Source of the DNA: Flavobacterium aquiphilum
GTDB lineage: Bacteria > Bacteroidota > Bacteroidia > Flavobacteriales > Flavobacteriaceae
DNA: 64,000 nt
Reading direction: 5' to 3'
Assembly (NCBI RefSeq): GCF_027111335.1
Contig: NZ_CP114288.1
Coordinates: 1,178,001-1,242,000 of the forward strand
Position numbers and translations under genes: made by a program. The notes under the pieces are model-generated. The model had not been told where the DNA came from. It was given only the letters and a program-made list of their open reading frames with translations, and searched no databases. Numbering within the stretch: position 1 is the stretch's first letter; every line of letters begins with the position of its first letter. Shown piece after piece: positions 41,956 through 51,249 of the stretch.

Positions 41956-42633
41956 ATGTACGACGAATTAAAATATTGGTACCTCAGGCATCATAAATTG
42001 TTTTGGACATTAAGTATGTCTCAATTAAAGCAATTATGTATGATAACAGGTTTTAAAAAAGCAAAGAAAGGGGATATTATTTATTTTTCTTCTTCGGATG
42101 TGCCTCGTGTTTTTTTGCTTAAAAAAGGCAATATAAAAATTGTTTCTGTTGATGAAGACGGGAATGAAACAATTAAGGATATTATTCAAAAAGGCGATTT
42201 ATTTGGAGAATTAGAATTGGACAATGACCGCAATTCGAATGAATACGCCAAAGCATTAACCGATGAAATTATTATCTGCAGTTTTTTAATGTCTGATTTT
42301 GAAAATTTATTGCTCAAATATCCTAGTTTGGCTTTGTCTTATACCAAGTTTGTGGGATTAAAAATGAAACGCATCAAAAACAATTATGCCAATTTAATTT
42401 CGAAAGATGCCAAAACCCGTTTGTATCAGTTCCTGAAAGATTGGGCAGAAAAAGAAGGAAAGCGCATAGATAACAGGGTTGTTATTGAAAATTATCTCAC
42501 TCAAAATGATATGGCTCAAATTATTTGCACTTCAAGGCAAACAGCCACGCAATTGCTAAATGAAATGGAAGCCAATGGTTTGTTGCATTATAATCGTAAA
42601 GAAATTATCATTGACGATATTACTAAATTATAA
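41956..42633 (+). CDS. Crp/Fnr-family transcriptional regulator
   Basis: This 225-residue regulator has an N-terminal cyclic-nucleotide-binding-type beta-barrel (GDIIYFSSSDVPRVFLLKKG; GDLFGELELD) and a C-terminal winged HTH (TQNDMAQIICTSRQTATQLL). The barrel lacks the Fnr cysteine cluster and does not show a full cAMP-binding RxAxS-type motif, so the signal is unknown. It precedes the AhpD-like gene at 42985, which it could regulate, across a palindrome-rich gap. Confidence 0.88.
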   Translation: MYDELKYWYLRHHKLFWTLSMSQLKQLCMITGFKKAKKGDIIYFSSSDVPRVFLLKKGNIKIVSVDEDGNETIKDIIQKGDLFGELELDNDRNSNEYAKALTDEIIICSFLMSDFENLLLKYPSLALSYTKFVGLKMKRIKNNYANLISKDAKTRLYQFLKDWAEKEGKRIDNRVVIENYLTQNDMAQIICTSRQTATQLLNEMEANGLLHYNRKEIIIDDITKL

Positions 42634-42984
42634 CCCATTGGGTGTAATTTTTTTAACACATAGAAACATAGTTTAATAAGTTTCAAAAAGGCGTTTCCCT
42701 CAGAATAAATCACATAAGCTATGTGAAAAAATTCTAATTTTCTTGAAATACCTTTATTTATCAATTAAATTTCTATGTTTCTATGTGTTAAAACATTTTT
42801 TTGAATTATACCCAATTGGTTAAATTATAGTTTTCTAACTTTTTTTCTCTCACTATAAATTAACGGGCATATTTTGAAAGAGAAAATTGTCCACCACCTT
42901 GCGTTTATTGTCCATTTTATAAATTTTAAAGCTGTCGCATCTTTGTAATGTCAATAATGACAAGCAATTTTAAAAATAAATAAA
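42634..42984. other. Spacer with long inverted repeat
   Basis: No gene is supported in this 351-nt gap. It is filled by the inverted repeat 42651-42671 / 42773-42793 and by a smaller hairpin (cacata / tatgtg near 42710-42724). A catctttg stretch at about 42938 may be a degenerate -7 box for the next gene. Confidence 0.5.
42651..42793. repeat. 21-bp inverted repeat bracketing a 101-nt core
   Basis: The arms ttttaacacatagaaacata (plus one g) at 42651-42671 and the exact complement at 42773-42793 are separated by 101 nt. The layout suggests a non-coding mobile or dispersed repeat after the Crp/Fnr gene. Confidence 0.7.
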
Positions 42985-43521
42985 ATGACAACTACAACAT
43001 TTTCAGTCCCAACAAGATCAGAAGTTTCAGAAAACAATCAGGCAATTTTTGACAATCTACAAAAAGCATTAGGATTTGTTCCAAATTTATATGCTACAAT
43101 TGCGTATTCAAAAAATGGATTAGAGAAATATTTAGCCTATCAAAATGCTAAAACATCTTTAAATAATAAAGAAAAAGAAGCGGTAAATTTAATCGTAAGT
43201 CAAGTTAACAACTGTGTTTATTGTGTAAGCGCTCATACTGTTATTGGGAAAATGAATGGTTTTACAGACGAGCAAATTTTAGACATCAGAAAAGGAAAAG
43301 CAACTGATGCAAAATTGAATGCATTGGTAGAGCTTGCTGCAGAAATCACTCAAACAAGAGGGAATGCTAATTCAGATTTAGTTGCTGCTTTTTTTGCTCA
43401 AGGTTTTACGAATGAAAATTTAGTTGATTTGATACTTCAAGTTAGTGATAAAACGGCAATGAACTATTTACACAATTTGACAAAAGTGCCAGTTGATTTT
43501 CCTTTGGCACCATCCTTATAA
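42985..43521 (+). CDS. Carboxymuconolactone decarboxylase/AhpD-family protein
   Basis: This 178-residue protein has the AhpD-type redox motif NNCVYCVSAHT: Cys77, Cys80 and His84 in a CxxC...H layout. Such proteins act as small alkylhydroperoxidase-like antioxidants. The helical frame (FVPNLYATIAYS; LNALVELAAEITQTRG) fits the family. It leads a run of small stress and redox genes and follows a Crp/Fnr regulator. Confidence 0.9.
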   Translation: MTTTTFSVPTRSEVSENNQAIFDNLQKALGFVPNLYATIAYSKNGLEKYLAYQNAKTSLNNKEKEAVNLIVSQVNNCVYCVSAHTVIGKMNGFTDEQILDIRKGKATDAKLNALVELAAEITQTRGNANSDLVAAFFAQGFTNENLVDLILQVSDKTAMNYLHNLTKVPVDFPLAPSL

Positions 43522-43856
43522 TTTGTATTTTTTAAAAAAAGTAAAATTAAATTTACCATATAAGGCATATAAGGTTATGTAAGACAGTGCAAACGCATGA
43601 GTTATTTTTAACACAAAATGTACAAATTCTTAAAACAACATTATACCAATTTTATCTTTATTTATCAGATTCGTGTAATAATACGAAATTAAAATTTGTG
43701 TTAATTTGTGTAATTTGTGGTTTATTTTTTAAACTTATGCGTTTGCCTTGTCAAGCAAGAAGAAAGATTAAAACTTATATGAACTTAAATGCCTTATATG
43801 GTTTAAAAAATGTGATCTTATTTTGCATTAGAAGATTTTAAATAAACGTAATTATC
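43522..43856. other. Spacer with nested imperfect palindrome
   Basis: No convincing gene lies in these 335 nt. An 84-codon open frame at 43587-43841 falls within the palindrome and has no protein-like features. Nearly the whole gap is the inverted repeat at 43553-43803. Confidence 0.5.
43553..43803. repeat. Nested imperfect inverted repeat of about 250 nt
   Basis: The outer arms accatataaggca (43555-43567) and its complement (43790-43802) pair, and so do inner arms gacagtgcaaacgcatgag (43583-43601) and 43734-43752 at 16 of 19 positions. A half-copy of the left end (aaccatataagtcatatgag) occurs at 37144-37166, in front of the amino-acid dehydrogenase terminator. It looks like a dispersed element. 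Confidence 0.65.
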
Positions 43857-44270
43857 ATGGAACAAAAACATCCACTTCCTCCATTCAATATGGAAACTGC
43901 TTTGCAAAAAGTACAATTAGCCGAAGATGCATGGAATAGTAAAGACCCGGAACGTGTTGCTTTGGCCTACACTGTTGATACAGAATGGCGCAATCGAACC
44001 GATTTTATTAATGGACGTGAAGCCGTAAAAGAATTCCTAAAAGGCAAATGGGAAAAGGAACTCGATTATAAGCTGAAAAAAGAATTATGGGGCTTTCGCG
44101 AAAATCGAATGGCAGTTCGTTTTGAATATGAATATAGAAATGCTGATGGCCAATGGTTTCGCGCCTACGGAAATGAAAATTGGGAGTTTGATGAAAATGG
44201 CTTGATGCGCAAACGTTTTGCCAGTATCAATGACTTGCCAATAGAAGAGAAAGACAGAAAATTTAAATAA
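43857..44270 (+). CDS. SnoaL/NTF2-like protein (DUF1348 type)
   Basis: This 137-residue single-domain protein has the NTF2-like cone fold pattern: a helical start ([20 protein letters not shown]), [20 protein letters not shown] and [20 protein letters not shown]. It closely resembles the DUF1348 nuclear-transport-factor-2 group, whose biochemical role is unclear. It lies in the run of small enzymes between the AhpD-like and AraC genes. Confidence 0.85.
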   Translation: MEQKHPLPPFNMETALQKVQLAEDAWNSKDPERVALAYTVDTEWRNRTDFINGREAVKEFLKGKWEKELDYKLKKELWGFRENRMAVRFEYEYRNADGQWFRAYGNENWEFDENGLMRKRFASINDLPIEEKDRKFK

Positions 44271-44356
44271 GTAATTTGGGAACACGTTTTTATTTTTATA
44301 AAAACACTTCTCATAGGTGTAATTCGTAATTGTTAATTCATAATTATTACTTAGTC

Positions 44357-44986
44357 ATGGCTAAAAATTTTGCAGAAATAGCATTTTCGGATGCTGCCAA
44401 AGCGTTACAGGAAGAACATGGTAGTCGAAAAGGGTATGAACGATTGGAAAAGTTCAATATCGTTGATGGCTTATCCGAAAATGAAATGGGTTTTATAGCC
44501 AATCGGGATAGTTTTTATTTGGCATCTATTGGCGAAAAAAACTATCCTTATATTCAGCATCGTGGCGGACCCAAAGGTTTTGTGAAAATCTTGGATAAAA
44601 ACACAATTGGTTTCATCGATTTTTCGGGAAACAAACAATACATATCTGTTGGGAATTTTGCAACCAACAATAATGTAGCATTAATTATGGTCGATTATCC
44701 GGCAAGAGCGAGATTGAAAATTTTGGCCAAAGCCGAAATAGTGGAACTTAAAGACAATCTCGAATTATTAGCCAAACTCGATTTGGGTGAGTATAAATTT
44801 CATCCAGAGCGCATGATGCTTTTTCATATTGATGCTTTTGATTGGAATTGCCCTCAGCACATCACACCACGATTTACCGTAGAAGAAATACAGCGGGCTT
44901 TCGAACCAAAGTTTCAACATATTGTACAATTAGAAGAAGAAATAGAAAATCTTAAAAACAAATTAAAAGAAGCTGGTTTAAGCTAA
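44357..44986 (+). CDS. Pyridoxamine 5'-phosphate oxidase-like flavoprotein
   Basis: This is a protein of about 209 residues with a split-barrel FMN-binding fold: MAKNFAEIAFSDAAKALQEE, DSFYLASIGEKNYPYIQHRG (the typical second strand), VALIMVDYPARARLKILAKA, and a C-terminal coiled helix (LEEEIENLKNKLKEAG). The ATG at 44357 is chosen; a TTG at 44330 would add nine residues of poor quality. Members act as general oxidoreductases or as heme/flavin binders. It is followed 22 nt later by the AraC regulator. Confidence 0.85.
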   Translation: MAKNFAEIAFSDAAKALQEEHGSRKGYERLEKFNIVDGLSENEMGFIANRDSFYLASIGEKNYPYIQHRGGPKGFVKILDKNTIGFIDFSGNKQYISVGNFATNNNVALIMVDYPARARLKILAKAEIVELKDNLELLAKLDLGEYKFHPERMMLFHIDAFDWNCPQHITPRFTVEEIQRAFEPKFQHIVQLEEEIENLKNKLKEAGLS

Positions 44987-45008
44987 ATTTGTTTATAAAA
45001 ATTATAAT

Positions 45009-45890
45009 ATGATAAATCAATCCGGCTTTACTTTAGTCAATCCTCAAAACGGAAATCTTGCTTTCAAACTTTTTTCTTTTGAAAGTAATGCTTGTTTTGA
45101 TCACATTCAGCGATTGAATTATTATTCATTAATTTGGGTTCAAAAAGGAAATGGCAAAGTAAAAGTTGATTTCTCTGAATATGATTTTACAGAAAATCAA
45201 TTGTTAGCTTTTGCGCCTTATCAGCCATTTATGCTATCACCAGATGATCTATTTGAAGGGAAAGTGATTCATTTTCATCCTGATTTTTTTTGCATCATGA
45301 AACACCATGACGAGGTAGCTTGTAATGGGGTTTTATTCAATAATATTTATGAACCGCCGTATGTAATGGTTGATGAAGTGGCTAGGGCTACATTCAATAT
45401 GGTTTTGGAACAAATGAAAATTGAAATGCAAAATCCGGCAATGGCACAATATGAGTTGCTGATATCGTATTTAAAAATTTTTCTCATTACAGCTTCTCGA
45501 TTAAAAAAAGAACAACAAGCTGTTGCAACTTCAGTAGTAGATGAAAAATCGGCACCATTTGTACTTCAGAATTTAAGAAATTTCATTGAGCAGAATTTTA
45601 AAACCAAACATTCTGCGAGCGATTATGCCGAATTGCTGAATATTTCTCCAAAAGCTTTAGCTAAAATTACCAAAAATCACTTCAATAAAACGTTGACGAA
45701 TTTAATTGCAGAACGCATTATTATCGAAGCCAAGCGTGAGTTGTACTTAACAAATAAGGCAGTAAAAGAAATTGCCTATGAACTTGGGTACGAAGATGAG
45801 CATTATTTTAGCCGTTTCTTTAAAACTAATGCTGAGGTTTCTCCTCAAACCTACCGTGACACTGTTGGTTTTGCCAGAGCTGTCAATTAA
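45009..45890 (+). CDS. AraC-family transcriptional regulator
   Basis: This 293-residue regulator has an N-terminal cupin-like sensing domain (LNYYSLIWVQKGNGKVKVDF) and a C-terminal double HTH of the AraC/XylS type: NISPKALAKITKNHFNKTL and KEIAYELGYEDEHYFSRFFK. It probably controls the neighbouring flavoprotein and the YHS/DoxX genes that follow. The inducer is unknown. Confidence 0.9.
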   Translation: MINQSGFTLVNPQNGNLAFKLFSFESNACFDHIQRLNYYSLIWVQKGNGKVKVDFSEYDFTENQLLAFAPYQPFMLSPDDLFEGKVIHFHPDFFCIMKHHDEVACNGVLFNNIYEPPYVMVDEVARATFNMVLEQMKIEMQNPAMAQYELLISYLKIFLITASRLKKEQQAVATSVVDEKSAPFVLQNLRNFIEQNFKTKHSASDYAELLNISPKALAKITKNHFNKTLTNLIAERIIIEAKRELYLTNKAVKEIAYELGYEDEHYFSRFFKTNAEVSPQTYRDTVGFARAVN

Positions 45891-45988
45891 TTTTTCGAAA
45901 TTTTACCTCCAATGTAAACTACCCGACATTTTGCCTTTTTTTACTGTTTTAAATTTGTATTGTAGAAATATTTAAATAAAAGGTTATC

Positions 45989-46450
45989 ATGAAAAGAGTT
46001 ATAATATTAATGTTGGTTGTCTTTGCATTCTCGGCAACATTTGCTCAAAGTGCAAGAAAAAAAATATCTGAATATAATTTGGAAAATAAAGTAGCCATTC
46101 AAGGCTATGATCCCGTGTCTTATTTTAAACAAAATAATGCTGTAAAAGGGAAAAAAGAAATTTCAGCTTCATACGAGGGTATTATTTATCAATTTTCGTC
46201 TGTAACAAATAAAGAAATTTTCTCGAAAAATCCTGCTTCTTTCGAACCACAATATGGAGGTTGGTGTGCCTATGCAATGGGAAGCGCCGGAGAGAAAGTC
46301 GAAATCAATCCCGAAACATTCAAAATTATTGACGGAAAATTGTATCTGTTTTATAATGCTTTTTTCAATAATACTTTAAAAAGTTGGAATAAGGACGAAA
46401 ACAGCTTGAAAGCAAAAGCGGATGCTAATTGGAAAAAAAATATAAAATAA
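45989..46450 (+). CDS. YHS-domain exported protein
   Basis: This 153-residue protein has a signal peptide (MKRVIILMLVVFAFSATFAQ). The YHS domain is visible as NKVAIQGYDPVSYFKQNNAV, IYQFSSVTNKEIFSKNPASF and PQYGGWCAYAMGSAGEKVEI. YHS domains bind metals or redox cofactors. A taaatttg -7 box at 45950-45957 with TTTTG 16 nt before it is a likely promoter. DoxX and two more genes follow closely. Confidence 0.88.
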   Translation: MKRVIILMLVVFAFSATFAQSARKKISEYNLENKVAIQGYDPVSYFKQNNAVKGKKEISASYEGIIYQFSSVTNKEIFSKNPASFEPQYGGWCAYAMGSAGEKVEINPETFKIIDGKLYLFYNAFFNNTLKSWNKDENSLKAKADANWKKNIK

Positions 46451-46456
46451 GAGATC

Positions 46457-46846
46457 ATGAAAACATCGATTTTAATTTGGATAGTGCGTTTAACGGCAGC
46501 AATCATTTTGTTGCAAACGCTTTATTTTAAATTTTCCGGAGCTGAAGAAAGTGTTTATATTTTCTCAACTTTAGGAATGGAACCATACGGAAGAATTGGA
46601 TCAGGAATTGCAGAATTAATCGCCGCTATTTTAATTCTGATTCCCAGAACAACTTTATTAGGTGCTTTGATGGGAACCGGTGTTATGCTTGGAGCTATTT
46701 TTTCGCATCTTTTTGTATTGGGAATCGAAGTGAAAAATGACGGAGGAGAGTTATTTGTTCTGGCAATAATTACTTTTCTTTGTTGTATTGCTTTGATTTA
46801 TTGGAATAAAAGTAAATTACCTAATCTGTTAAAATTAAAACTGTAG
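46457..46846 (+). CDS. DoxX-like membrane protein
   Basis: This 129-residue protein has four predicted membrane helices (LIWIVRLTAAIILLQTLYF; IAELIAAILILIPRT; LLGALMGTGVMLGAIFSHL; LFVLAIITFLCCIALIYW). It fits the DoxX family, linked to oxidative stress protection and membrane redox chemistry. It starts 6 nt after the YHS gene and ends 1 nt before the DinB-like gene. Confidence 0.85.
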   Translation: MKTSILIWIVRLTAAIILLQTLYFKFSGAEESVYIFSTLGMEPYGRIGSGIAELIAAILILIPRTTLLGALMGTGVMLGAIFSHLFVLGIEVKNDGGELFVLAIITFLCCIALIYWNKSKLPNLLKLKL

Positions 46847-46847
46847 T

Positions 46848-47336
46848 ATGCTAATTTCATCCATAAACAATAGCTTAGATGAGTTAATTGGTTTACTCAA
46901 TCAATTATCCGAAAAACAATATTCAGAATCTTGTTTTGAATTGAGCGGTTCGAGTATTGGGGAACATACACGGCATATCGTTGAGATGTTTCAATGTTTG
47001 AGCCGAAATTATAATTCCGGAATCGTAAATTATGATAAGAGAGATCGAAATAAATTGATTCAAACTGACACTGATTTCGCCATTGAAATGATTTTGGAGA
47101 TCAAAAATACAGTCTCGAAGGAAAATAAAAATCTGGAATTGCAACAAATTATTGATGGTGAGCCAATTCAAATTCAAAGTAATTATTATAGAGAATTGTT
47201 ATATAATTTAGAACATTGCATACATCATCAGGCATTGATAAAAGTGGCTGTTCTAAAATGTGAAAGTATTGCTGTTGATGATAATTTTGGTGTCGCTCGT
47301 TCTACAATTGAATACAGAAAACAATGTGCACAGTAA
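46848..47336 (+). CDS. DinB-like metal-binding protein
   Basis: This 162-residue protein has the four-helix DinB fold: SSIGEHTRHIVEMFQ holds His40 and His43, and LEHCIHHQALIKVA holds the later His residues, giving a likely three-His metal site. Members serve as thiol transferases or are of unknown role. It begins right after the DoxX stop and overlaps the next gene by 13 nt. Confidence 0.8.
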   Translation: MLISSINNSLDELIGLLNQLSEKQYSESCFELSGSSIGEHTRHIVEMFQCLSRNYNSGIVNYDKRDRNKLIQTDTDFAIEMILEIKNTVSKENKNLELQQIIDGEPIQIQSNYYRELLYNLEHCIHHQALIKVAVLKCESIAVDDNFGVARSTIEYRKQCAQ

Positions 47337-48034
47337 GTTTTGTTTGTACCAACGATACAATTATCATCACATCGAATCGAGATGAAAAAATAGTTCGACC
47401 GAGTGCGATTCCGCCTAAGAACTATGTTTTGAATGGTAAAAACATTATTTATCCTAAAGATCCAAAGGCAGGAGGAACTTGGTATGTAGTTGATGAAAAG
47501 GGTACTGTTTTGGTGTTACTTAATGGAGCGGTTGAAAAGCATCAAGTCAAATTGCCGTATCGAAAAAGCAGAGGTTTGATTGTTCTTGAAATGATTAGTA
47601 GTTCGTCGCCAAAGGAGTTTTGGGATGAAATGGATTTAGATAATATCGAGCCTTTTACCTTAGTTTTGTTTCAAGATAAACAACTTTTTCAATTGCGTTG
47701 GGACGGAATCGAAAAATCAGTCCTAAATTTGGATATTCATAAAAATCATGTTTGGTCTTCGTCAACCTTATATTCTAAAGAAATTCGAGAACAACGAGCT
47801 AAGTGGTTTTATACTTTTTTAGCTAATAATTTAAAAATTACCGAAGATAAAATGCTTCATTTTCATCGTTATACCGAAAATGAAAACAAGGAACATGGTT
47901 TGGTTATTAATAGAGACAATGTAATGAAAACCCTTAGCATTACTCAATCTGTTATTGAGAAAAACAAAGTGATGATTCATCATTTGGACCTGATTACCGA
48001 TAAAGAGTATTCTAAAACATTTATTTCCATTTAA
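47324..48034 (+). CDS. NRDE/TANGO2-family protein
   Basis: This 236-residue member of the TANGO2 family shows the N-terminal MCTVSF and the NRDE motif (TSNRDEKIVRPSAIPP, residues about 16-31), then GGTWYVVDEKGTVLVLLNGA. The eukaryotic homologue is tied to heme or lipid handling; the bacterial role is unknown. Its start overlaps the DinB-like gene by 13 nt, so coupled translation is likely. Confidence 0.9.
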   Translation: MCTVSFVCTNDTIIITSNRDEKIVRPSAIPPKNYVLNGKNIIYPKDPKAGGTWYVVDEKGTVLVLLNGAVEKHQVKLPYRKSRGLIVLEMISSSSPKEFWDEMDLDNIEPFTLVLFQDKQLFQLRWDGIEKSVLNLDIHKNHVWSSSTLYSKEIREQRAKWFYTFLANNLKITEDKMLHFHRYTENENKEHGLVINRDNVMKTLSITQSVIEKNKVMIHHLDLITDKEYSKTFISI

Positions 48035-48067
48035 TAGCTTTGACAGCGTTTATAAAACATTTTCAAA

Positions 48068-49102
48068 TTGAAACTATTTTTTCACAAATTGACCCACTGG
48101 GAATATTGGCCCTTTCAAATCGTTTATACTCCGATTTATTTTCTATGGGCATATTATTCGATTAAGGCAAAATCAATTTTTTTCTTCAATGCTTCCAATC
48201 CGACTATCAAAAATGGTGGTTTTATGATGGAAAGTAAAAAGCAAATTTATAATTTGATTCCAAAAAAATACTATCCGAAAACGGAATTGATAAGAGTTGG
48301 GACTTCTTTGGAGGATATAATGAAGGTTATAGAAAATGCCGCAATTGCATATCCTTTTATTGCCAAACCGGATATCGGTCTGCGCGGTTCAGGAGTTAAA
48401 AAAATAGAGACCGCAACAGATTTAAAACAATATGCCGAAAAAGCAAATTTTGATTTTATTGTTCAAAATTTAATTCCATATAAAAATGAAATTGGCATTT
48501 TTTATGTACGATATCCACACGAAAAGCAAGGCCGAATTACGGGTATGGTCGCCAAAGAATTTCTGACAATTACTGGAAATGGTTACGCCACTATTGAAGA
48601 ATTAATAAAGGAAAATCCTAGATACGAATTGCAATTGAAAGTATTGAAGCAAGAATACGGGAATAAATTGCAGGAGATTTTACCTATTGGTGAACAAGTA
48701 AATTTGGTCCCTTATGGAAATCATGCGCGTGGTGCCAAGTTTATTGATGTGAGTCATTGGATAACACCTCGGTTAACCGAGACTTTCAATGAAATGTGCG
48801 CGCAGATTCCCGGTTTCTATTTTGGGAGATTGGACATAATGTATGATACTCTTGGAGATCTGGAACAAGGAAAAAATTTTTTGATTGTAGAATTGAATGG
48901 AGCTGCAAGTGAACCGACACATATTTATGACCCTAAACATTCCTTACTGTTTGCTTGGAAGGAGCTGGCGAGACACATTACGTATATGTATGAAATTAGC
49001 GCGGCTAATTATCAAAAGGGATTTCCTTATTTGGCGCATAATGTAGGAATGAAAGAATACCGTTCGCATCAAATGCAAAATAAAAAAATTGTAAATTTTT
49101 GA
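48068..49102 (+). CDS. ATP-grasp enzyme of the D-Ala-D-Ala-ligase-like type
   Basis: This 344-residue ATP-grasp protein starts at a TTG at 48068. The residues this adds before the first ATG (HWEYWPFQIVYTPIYFLWAY and SIFFFNASNPTIKNGG) are typical of the group, which supports the TTG. The core shows PFIAKPDIGLRGSGVKKI (nucleotide lysine), NEIGIFYVRYPHEKQG, GRLDIMYDTLGDL and FLIVELNGAASEPTHIYDP (metal-binding Glu/Asn). It should join an acid to an amine; the substrate is unknown. The next gene, 3 nt on, is a LysE-type exporter. Confidence 0.8.
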   Translation: MKLFFHKLTHWEYWPFQIVYTPIYFLWAYYSIKAKSIFFFNASNPTIKNGGFMMESKKQIYNLIPKKYYPKTELIRVGTSLEDIMKVIENAAIAYPFIAKPDIGLRGSGVKKIETATDLKQYAEKANFDFIVQNLIPYKNEIGIFYVRYPHEKQGRITGMVAKEFLTITGNGYATIEELIKENPRYELQLKVLKQEYGNKLQEILPIGEQVNLVPYGNHARGAKFIDVSHWITPRLTETFNEMCAQIPGFYFGRLDIMYDTLGDLEQGKNFLIVELNGAASEPTHIYDPKHSLLFAWKELARHITYMYEISAANYQKGFPYLAHNVGMKEYRSHQMQNKKIVNF

Positions 49103-49105
49103 TAA

Positions 49106-49747
49106 ATGAAGGCGATTAAAAATATAACGGTTGGATTTATTGTGAGTTTTGTGGGCTCATTACCACTTGGTTATTTGAATATAGTTGGAGTTGAGGTTTT
49201 TTCTAAATCTGGACTAAATTCATTGGTTTCCTATTTGTTTGGAGTGATTATTATTGAGGCGTTTGTGATTTATTTTACCGTTATTTTTGCGAACCAATTA
49301 ATGCATAATAAAAAATTAATGAAAGGCATTGATTTTTTTGCCATATTCTTTCTTTTGTTATTGGCCTTTTTATTTTATGCCTATTCAGGCCAAACATTCC
49401 AAGATCATAATTATTTGCTGCAATATGTTCAATATTCCCCTTTTATAATTGGGATGGTTTTGTGTGGGCTGAATTTTCTTCAAATACCGTTTTGGGTGGG
49501 CTGGAATTTATATCTAATGAATGCCAATCACATATCTTTAGTAAAAAAACTTAAATTTCATTATATCCTAGGAACTTTAATAGGTACCTTTTGGGGGATG
49601 TTGGCAGCAATAGTTATCTTAGATTCTTTGTCACGAAATTCATTTTCTTTTTCCAAATACATAATGCCAATTTGTATTCCGTTATTTTTTGTGGTTTTGG
49701 CTATTTGGCAAACTTTTAAAGTTTATAAAAAGTATATCAAAAAATAG
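49106..49747 (+). CDS. LysE-family exporter
   Basis: This 213-residue membrane protein has five or six helices. The start ITVGFIVSFVGSLPLGYLNI is the LysE/RhtB signature (GPG-like turn replaced by GSLPLG). Members export amino acids or small dipeptide-like compounds. Its tight link to the ATP-grasp gene suggests it exports the ligase product; this is inference. Confidence 0.82.
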   Translation: MKAIKNITVGFIVSFVGSLPLGYLNIVGVEVFSKSGLNSLVSYLFGVIIIEAFVIYFTVIFANQLMHNKKLMKGIDFFAIFFLLLLAFLFYAYSGQTFQDHNYLLQYVQYSPFIIGMVLCGLNFLQIPFWVGWNLYLMNANHISLVKKLKFHYILGTLIGTFWGMLAAIVILDSLSRNSFSFSKYIMPICIPLFFVVLAIWQTFKVYKKYIKK

Positions 49748-49826
49748 AGGTCAGAAGTCTGAGGACAGAAATTTGATTTTGGAACTTAATTCTCCTTTTT
49801 TTATCTGTTTTGATTATTTTTGCGAC

Positions 49827-50504
49827 ATGAAGAATATTGTAATTACAGGAACCAGTCGAGGGATAGGTCTTGAATTGGCTTTACAGTTTGCTAATGCAGG
49901 ACATCAAATACTTGCTTTGTCGAGAAAAACAAATGAAGCTTTGCTTTCCCATAAAAATATTACTTGCCTTTCGGTTGATTTATCCGAAGAAGGAGAATTA
50001 CAGCAAGTAACTGATTTTCTTTCTGCTACTTGGGAAAAAATCGATGCCGTTGTCCATAATGCTGGCAGTTTATTATTACGACCATTTGTAGAAACCTCAC
50101 AACAAGATTTCGAAAATATTTATAGAGTCAATGTCTTTGGTGTTGCCAATTTGACCCGAATCTGTTTGCCTTATTTGAAAAAAGGTAGCCACGTGGTAAC
50201 CATCAGCTCGATGGGAGGCGTTCAGGGAAGTTTGAAGTTTGCCGGATTGGCAGCGTACAGTTCCAGTAAAGGAGCAGTAATTACATTGTCTGAATTATTA
50301 GCAGAAGAATATAAAGAACAAGGAATCTCTTTTAATGTACTGGCTTTGGGATCTGTTCAAACCGAAATGTTACAAGAAGCGTTCCCAGGTTATCAAGCGC
50401 CGCTTTCGGCTAGTGAAATGGCTAACTATATTTTTGATTTCACCCTTACAGGACATAAATATTTTAACGGTAAAGTGTTACCTGTATCTTCAACCAATCC
50501 ATAA
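49827..50504 (+). CDS. Short-chain dehydrogenase/reductase
   Basis: This 225-residue SDR enzyme starts at the ATG at 49827, 4 nt after a tatttttg -7 box (49815-49822), so the transcript may be leaderless; the open frame further upstream overlaps the LysE-like gene and is not used. The cofactor loop is TGTSRGIGLELALQF, followed by HNAGSLLL and the catalytic YSSSKGAVITLSE (Tyr and Lys). The substrate is unknown. Confidence 0.9.
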   Translation: MKNIVITGTSRGIGLELALQFANAGHQILALSRKTNEALLSHKNITCLSVDLSEEGELQQVTDFLSATWEKIDAVVHNAGSLLLRPFVETSQQDFENIYRVNVFGVANLTRICLPYLKKGSHVVTISSMGGVQGSLKFAGLAAYSSSKGAVITLSELLAEEYKEQGISFNVLALGSVQTEMLQEAFPGYQAPLSASEMANYIFDFTLTGHKYFNGKVLPVSSTNP

Positions 50505-50614
50505 GAGCTATAAGTTATGAATTATGAGTTATAAACGATTATTTTCAGAATTAGTAAGTCCGTTTCTCAATTTATAATCCATCCATAATTTACAATTTAT
50601 AATTAATAATTACT

Positions 50615-51214
50615 TTGTCTCAAACACTTTTAAAATATTTACCTGAACATGCTGTGCAACCAGTTTTCGAACTGATTGTTGCCAATCAGGTGCATCTTAA
50701 AATTGTCAATGAGAGGCAAACCCGTCACGGTGATTACCGAAAAGGGCCAAGTGGGAAACATGAGATAACGGTAAATGCGAGTCTTAACAAATATCGATTT
50801 TTGATTACGTTAATTCATGAAATTTCGCATTTGGTGGCTTTTGAAAAATTTGGCAGGAACATAAAGCCCCACGGGAATGAATGGAAATATTCTTTTCAAA
50901 GGCTGATGGTGCCCTTTATTCGGCCGGAGATTTTTCCTGGCCATTTATTGCCATTGCTGGCGAGACACTTCAAAAACCCATCTGCAAGTAGTGATACAGA
51001 CGCTACATTGGCATTGGCACTGAAGCAATATGATAAACCAAATGATAAAAATTATATCTTTGAAATTCCTTATGGCAGTGTTTTTAGGATTTCAAATGGG
51101 AAGATTTTCAAGAAGATAGCTATACGAACCAAACGCTACGAATGTTTAGAAATAAGTTCGGGACGGTTGTATTTATTTAATCCCAATGCCGAGGTTGAAC
51201 TATTGCCCGGCTAA
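50615..51214 (+). CDS. SprT-like metalloprotease-type protein
   Basis: This 199-residue protein starts at a TTG at 50615; the first residues (SQTLLKYLPEHAVQPVFELI) are typical of the group. The zinc motif HEISH (68-72) followed by the third-His region HGNEWKYSFQRLMVPF matches SprT-like domains. These resemble the proteases that cut DNA-protein cross-links, but this short bacterial form lacks other domains. It lies 35 nt upstream of the mannose-1-phosphate guanylyltransferase gene. Confidence 0.85.
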   Translation: MSQTLLKYLPEHAVQPVFELIVANQVHLKIVNERQTRHGDYRKGPSGKHEITVNASLNKYRFLITLIHEISHLVAFEKFGRNIKPHGNEWKYSFQRLMVPFIRPEIFPGHLLPLLARHFKNPSASSDTDATLALALKQYDKPNDKNYIFEIPYGSVFRISNGKIFKKIAIRTKRYECLEISSGRLYLFNPNAEVELLPG

Positions 51215-51249
51215 AAATTTGCTGTAAAAGCAAATAAAAATTAAACAAA

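Noticed and set aside
43587..43841. 84-codon open frame before the SnoaL-like gene
   Set aside because: It falls within the nested palindrome and appears to be a chance frame in repeat DNA.
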